DNA from: an uncultured Ruminococcus sp.
GTDB lineage: Bacteria > Bacillota > Clostridia > Oscillospirales > Ruminococcaceae
DNA length: 5,962 nt
Reading direction: 5' to 3'
NCBI GenBank assembly: GCA_900556055.1
Contig: USNJ01000125.1
Coordinates: forward strand, 1 to 5,962
Made by a program: the position numbers and the translations under genes. Positions 5,179-5,962 of this stretch are shown here, one piece after another. The notes under the pieces were generated by a model. The model was not told the DNA's origin. It was given only the letters and a program-made list of their open reading frames with translations, and searched no databases. Position 1 is the first letter of the stretch. Each line of letters begins with the position of its first letter.

Positions 5179-5835
5179 ATGAGCGAATGTACTCACGATT
5201 GCGGCAGCTGTTCGTCCAGCTGTTCCGAAAGAACAACAAAGGAAAGCTTCCTTGAAAAGCCGAATGCAAAAAGCAAGATCAAAAAGGTCATCGGTGTTAT
5301 AAGCGGCAAGGGCGGAGTTGGAAAGTCGCTTGTTACAGGCATGATGTCCGTTCTTATGTCAAGAGACGGCGGAAATGTCGCTGTTATGGATGCGGATATC
5401 ACAGGTCCGTCTATCCCGAAAATGTTCGGGCTTAACGAGCGTGCTGTTTCGGTCGAGGACGGCATCCTTCCCGTAAAAACAGCCGGCGGTATAGGCGTTA
5501 TGTCAATAAATCTGCTTCTTGAAAACCCAACAGATCCGGTTATCTGGAGAGGTCCTGTCATTGCGGGTGTTGTAAAGCAGTTCTGGACAGACGTTATCTG
5601 GGGCGATGTTGATTATATGTTTGTCGATATGCCTCCGGGAACAGGCGATGTTCCTCTTACTGTTTTTCAGACAATCCCTGTAAATGGCATTGTTATTGTT
5701 ACTTCTCCTCAGGAGCTTGTTTCAATGATTGTTGAAAAAGCTGTAAAAATGGCAAAAATGATGAATATACCAATTATCGGAATTATTGAAAATATGAGCT
5801 ATCTTGAATGTCCGGCCCATTATTGGATAGAATAG
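5179..5835 (+). CDS. mrp: Mrp/NBP35-type P-loop iron-sulfur carrier, C-terminus replaced
   Basis: An Mrp/ApbC/NBP35-type ATPase assembles or carries [4Fe-4S] clusters to client proteins in the cytoplasm. The frame encodes 218 residues. The N-terminus has a Cys cluster (C4, C8, C11, C15), as in many Firmicute Mrp and NBP35 proteins. The deviant Walker A is SGKGGVGKS (42-50, signature Lys44 and Lys49), the switch I region is DADITGPSIPKMFG (71-84), IWRGP lies at 122-126, Walker B is FVDMPPGTGD (148-157), and IIENMSY (202-208) leads to Cys211. In intact family members a CPxC motif (cluster-binding, bridging the dimer) and about 40-60 more residues follow; here the second Cys is missing and the frame ends PAHYWIE. 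From about 5811 the DNA instead encodes a ComM piece in another frame. The gene is therefore a 3'-truncated or chimeric copy and, as written, should not bind the bridging cluster. AAAGGA (5165-5170), 8 bases before the ATG, supports the start. Confidence 0.9.
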   Translation: MSECTHDCGSCSSSCSERTTKESFLEKPNAKSKIKKVIGVISGKGGVGKSLVTGMMSVLMSRDGGNVAVMDADITGPSIPKMFGLNERAVSVEDGILPVKTAGGIGVMSINLLLENPTDPVIWRGPVIAGVVKQFWTDVIWGDVDYMFVDMPPGTGDVPLTVFQTIPVNGIVIVTSPQELVSMIVEKAVKMAKMMNIPIIGIIENMSYLECPAHYWIE

Positions 5836-5962
5836 ATATACACATAGAAGTTCCACCAGTTGACTATAGCGAACTTTCTGCCAAAGAAAAAGGTGAGTCC
5901 TCTGAAAAAATCAGAGAAAGAGTAAACAAAGCAAGACAAATACAGATTGATAGATACAAAGG
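5808..5962 (+). CDS. comM: Internal fragment of ComM/YifB Mg-chelatase-like AAA+ ATPase (both ends missing)
   Basis: In the frame of position 5811 the sequence reads SGPLLDRIDIHIEVPPVDY, then SELSAKEKGESSEKIRERV, then NKARQIQIDRYK, open to the window edge. This matches from memory the hallmark C-terminal stretch of the ComM/YifB family (ring ATPase for branch migration in natural transformation), which begins just after its Cys-rich CPCG region. An in-frame TGA at 5805-5807 and the lack of any upstream ComM sequence show the gene lacks its first two thirds here; there is no start codon context. Codon choice (CCA, ATA, TTA, AGA; about a quarter G/C at third positions) is unlike the efflux genes. 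It overlaps the final residues of the Mrp frame and is best read as foreign sequence joined at a breakpoint. Confidence 0.85.
   Translation, partial: MSGPLLDRIDIHIEVPPVDYSELSAKEKGESSEKIRERVNKARQIQIDRYK

Noticed and set aside
5179..5962. A genuine Mrp-ComM fusion protein
   Set aside because: The two coding pieces are in different frames, with a TAG ending the Mrp frame at 5833-5835 and a TGA just before the ComM piece at 5805-5807, so no fused product can be made.
1..5962. CRISPR array, tRNA, rRNA, insertion sequence or transposase
   Set aside because: No regularly spaced direct repeats, no cloverleaf with CCA-type acceptor, no rRNA-like conserved stretches and no transposase-like frame were seen on either strand.

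Overview
The window looks like part of a low-to-moderate GC Gram-positive anaerobe of the Clostridia, probably a Ruminococcus-like gut bacterium. This is an inference. It rests on the codon use, near-consensus TTGACA/TATAAT promoters with extended -10 elements, AAGGA-type ribosome binding sites, a lipoprotein-type efflux adaptor with no outer-membrane partner nearby, ATPase and permease encoded as separate MacB half-genes, and a Cys-rich N-terminus on an Mrp protein.

Layout. Positions 3-755 are the 3' part of an unrecognised protein gene, followed by a rho-independent terminator (763-797). The gap 756-1208 is densely regulatory. It holds a weak promoter (816-844), an orphan Shine-Dalgarno sequence (897-906), a second promoter (994-1022) overlapping a long inverted repeat (1021-1051), and a third, near-consensus promoter built entirely inside a perfect 18-bp palindrome (1074-1114). 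A structured leader follows. Next comes a three-gene operon on the + strand: a MacA/HlyD-type adaptor lipoprotein (1209-2978), a MacB-type ATPase (2984-3787) and a MacB/FtsX-type permease (3784-5049). It is closed by a strong terminator (5053-5089). A separate consensus promoter (5098-5126) drives an Mrp/NBP35-type P-loop iron-sulfur carrier gene (5179 onward).

The three operon genes should form one tripartite transporter. The permease and ATPase would make the MacB-like mechanotransmission complex, and the lipid-anchored adaptor with its very long coiled-coil hairpin would sit outside the membrane. The substrate cannot be read from sequence; peptides, antibiotics or lipids are typical for the family. 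The elaborate upstream region suggests inducible, repressor-controlled expression, but no regulator gene is present in the window.

The 3' end is anomalous. The Mrp reading frame is normal up to the first Cys of its C-terminal CxxC motif. It then runs, in another frame, straight into an unmistakable internal piece of the ComM/YifB Mg-chelatase-like ATPase that continues to the window end. Third-position GC falls from about half to about a quarter before and across this junction. An assembly chimera is the most economical explanation; a real recombination is the alternative.

I did not find convincing evidence of an undescribed multi-gene system. The items most worth a second look are the palindrome-embedded promoter and the Mrp/ComM junction.
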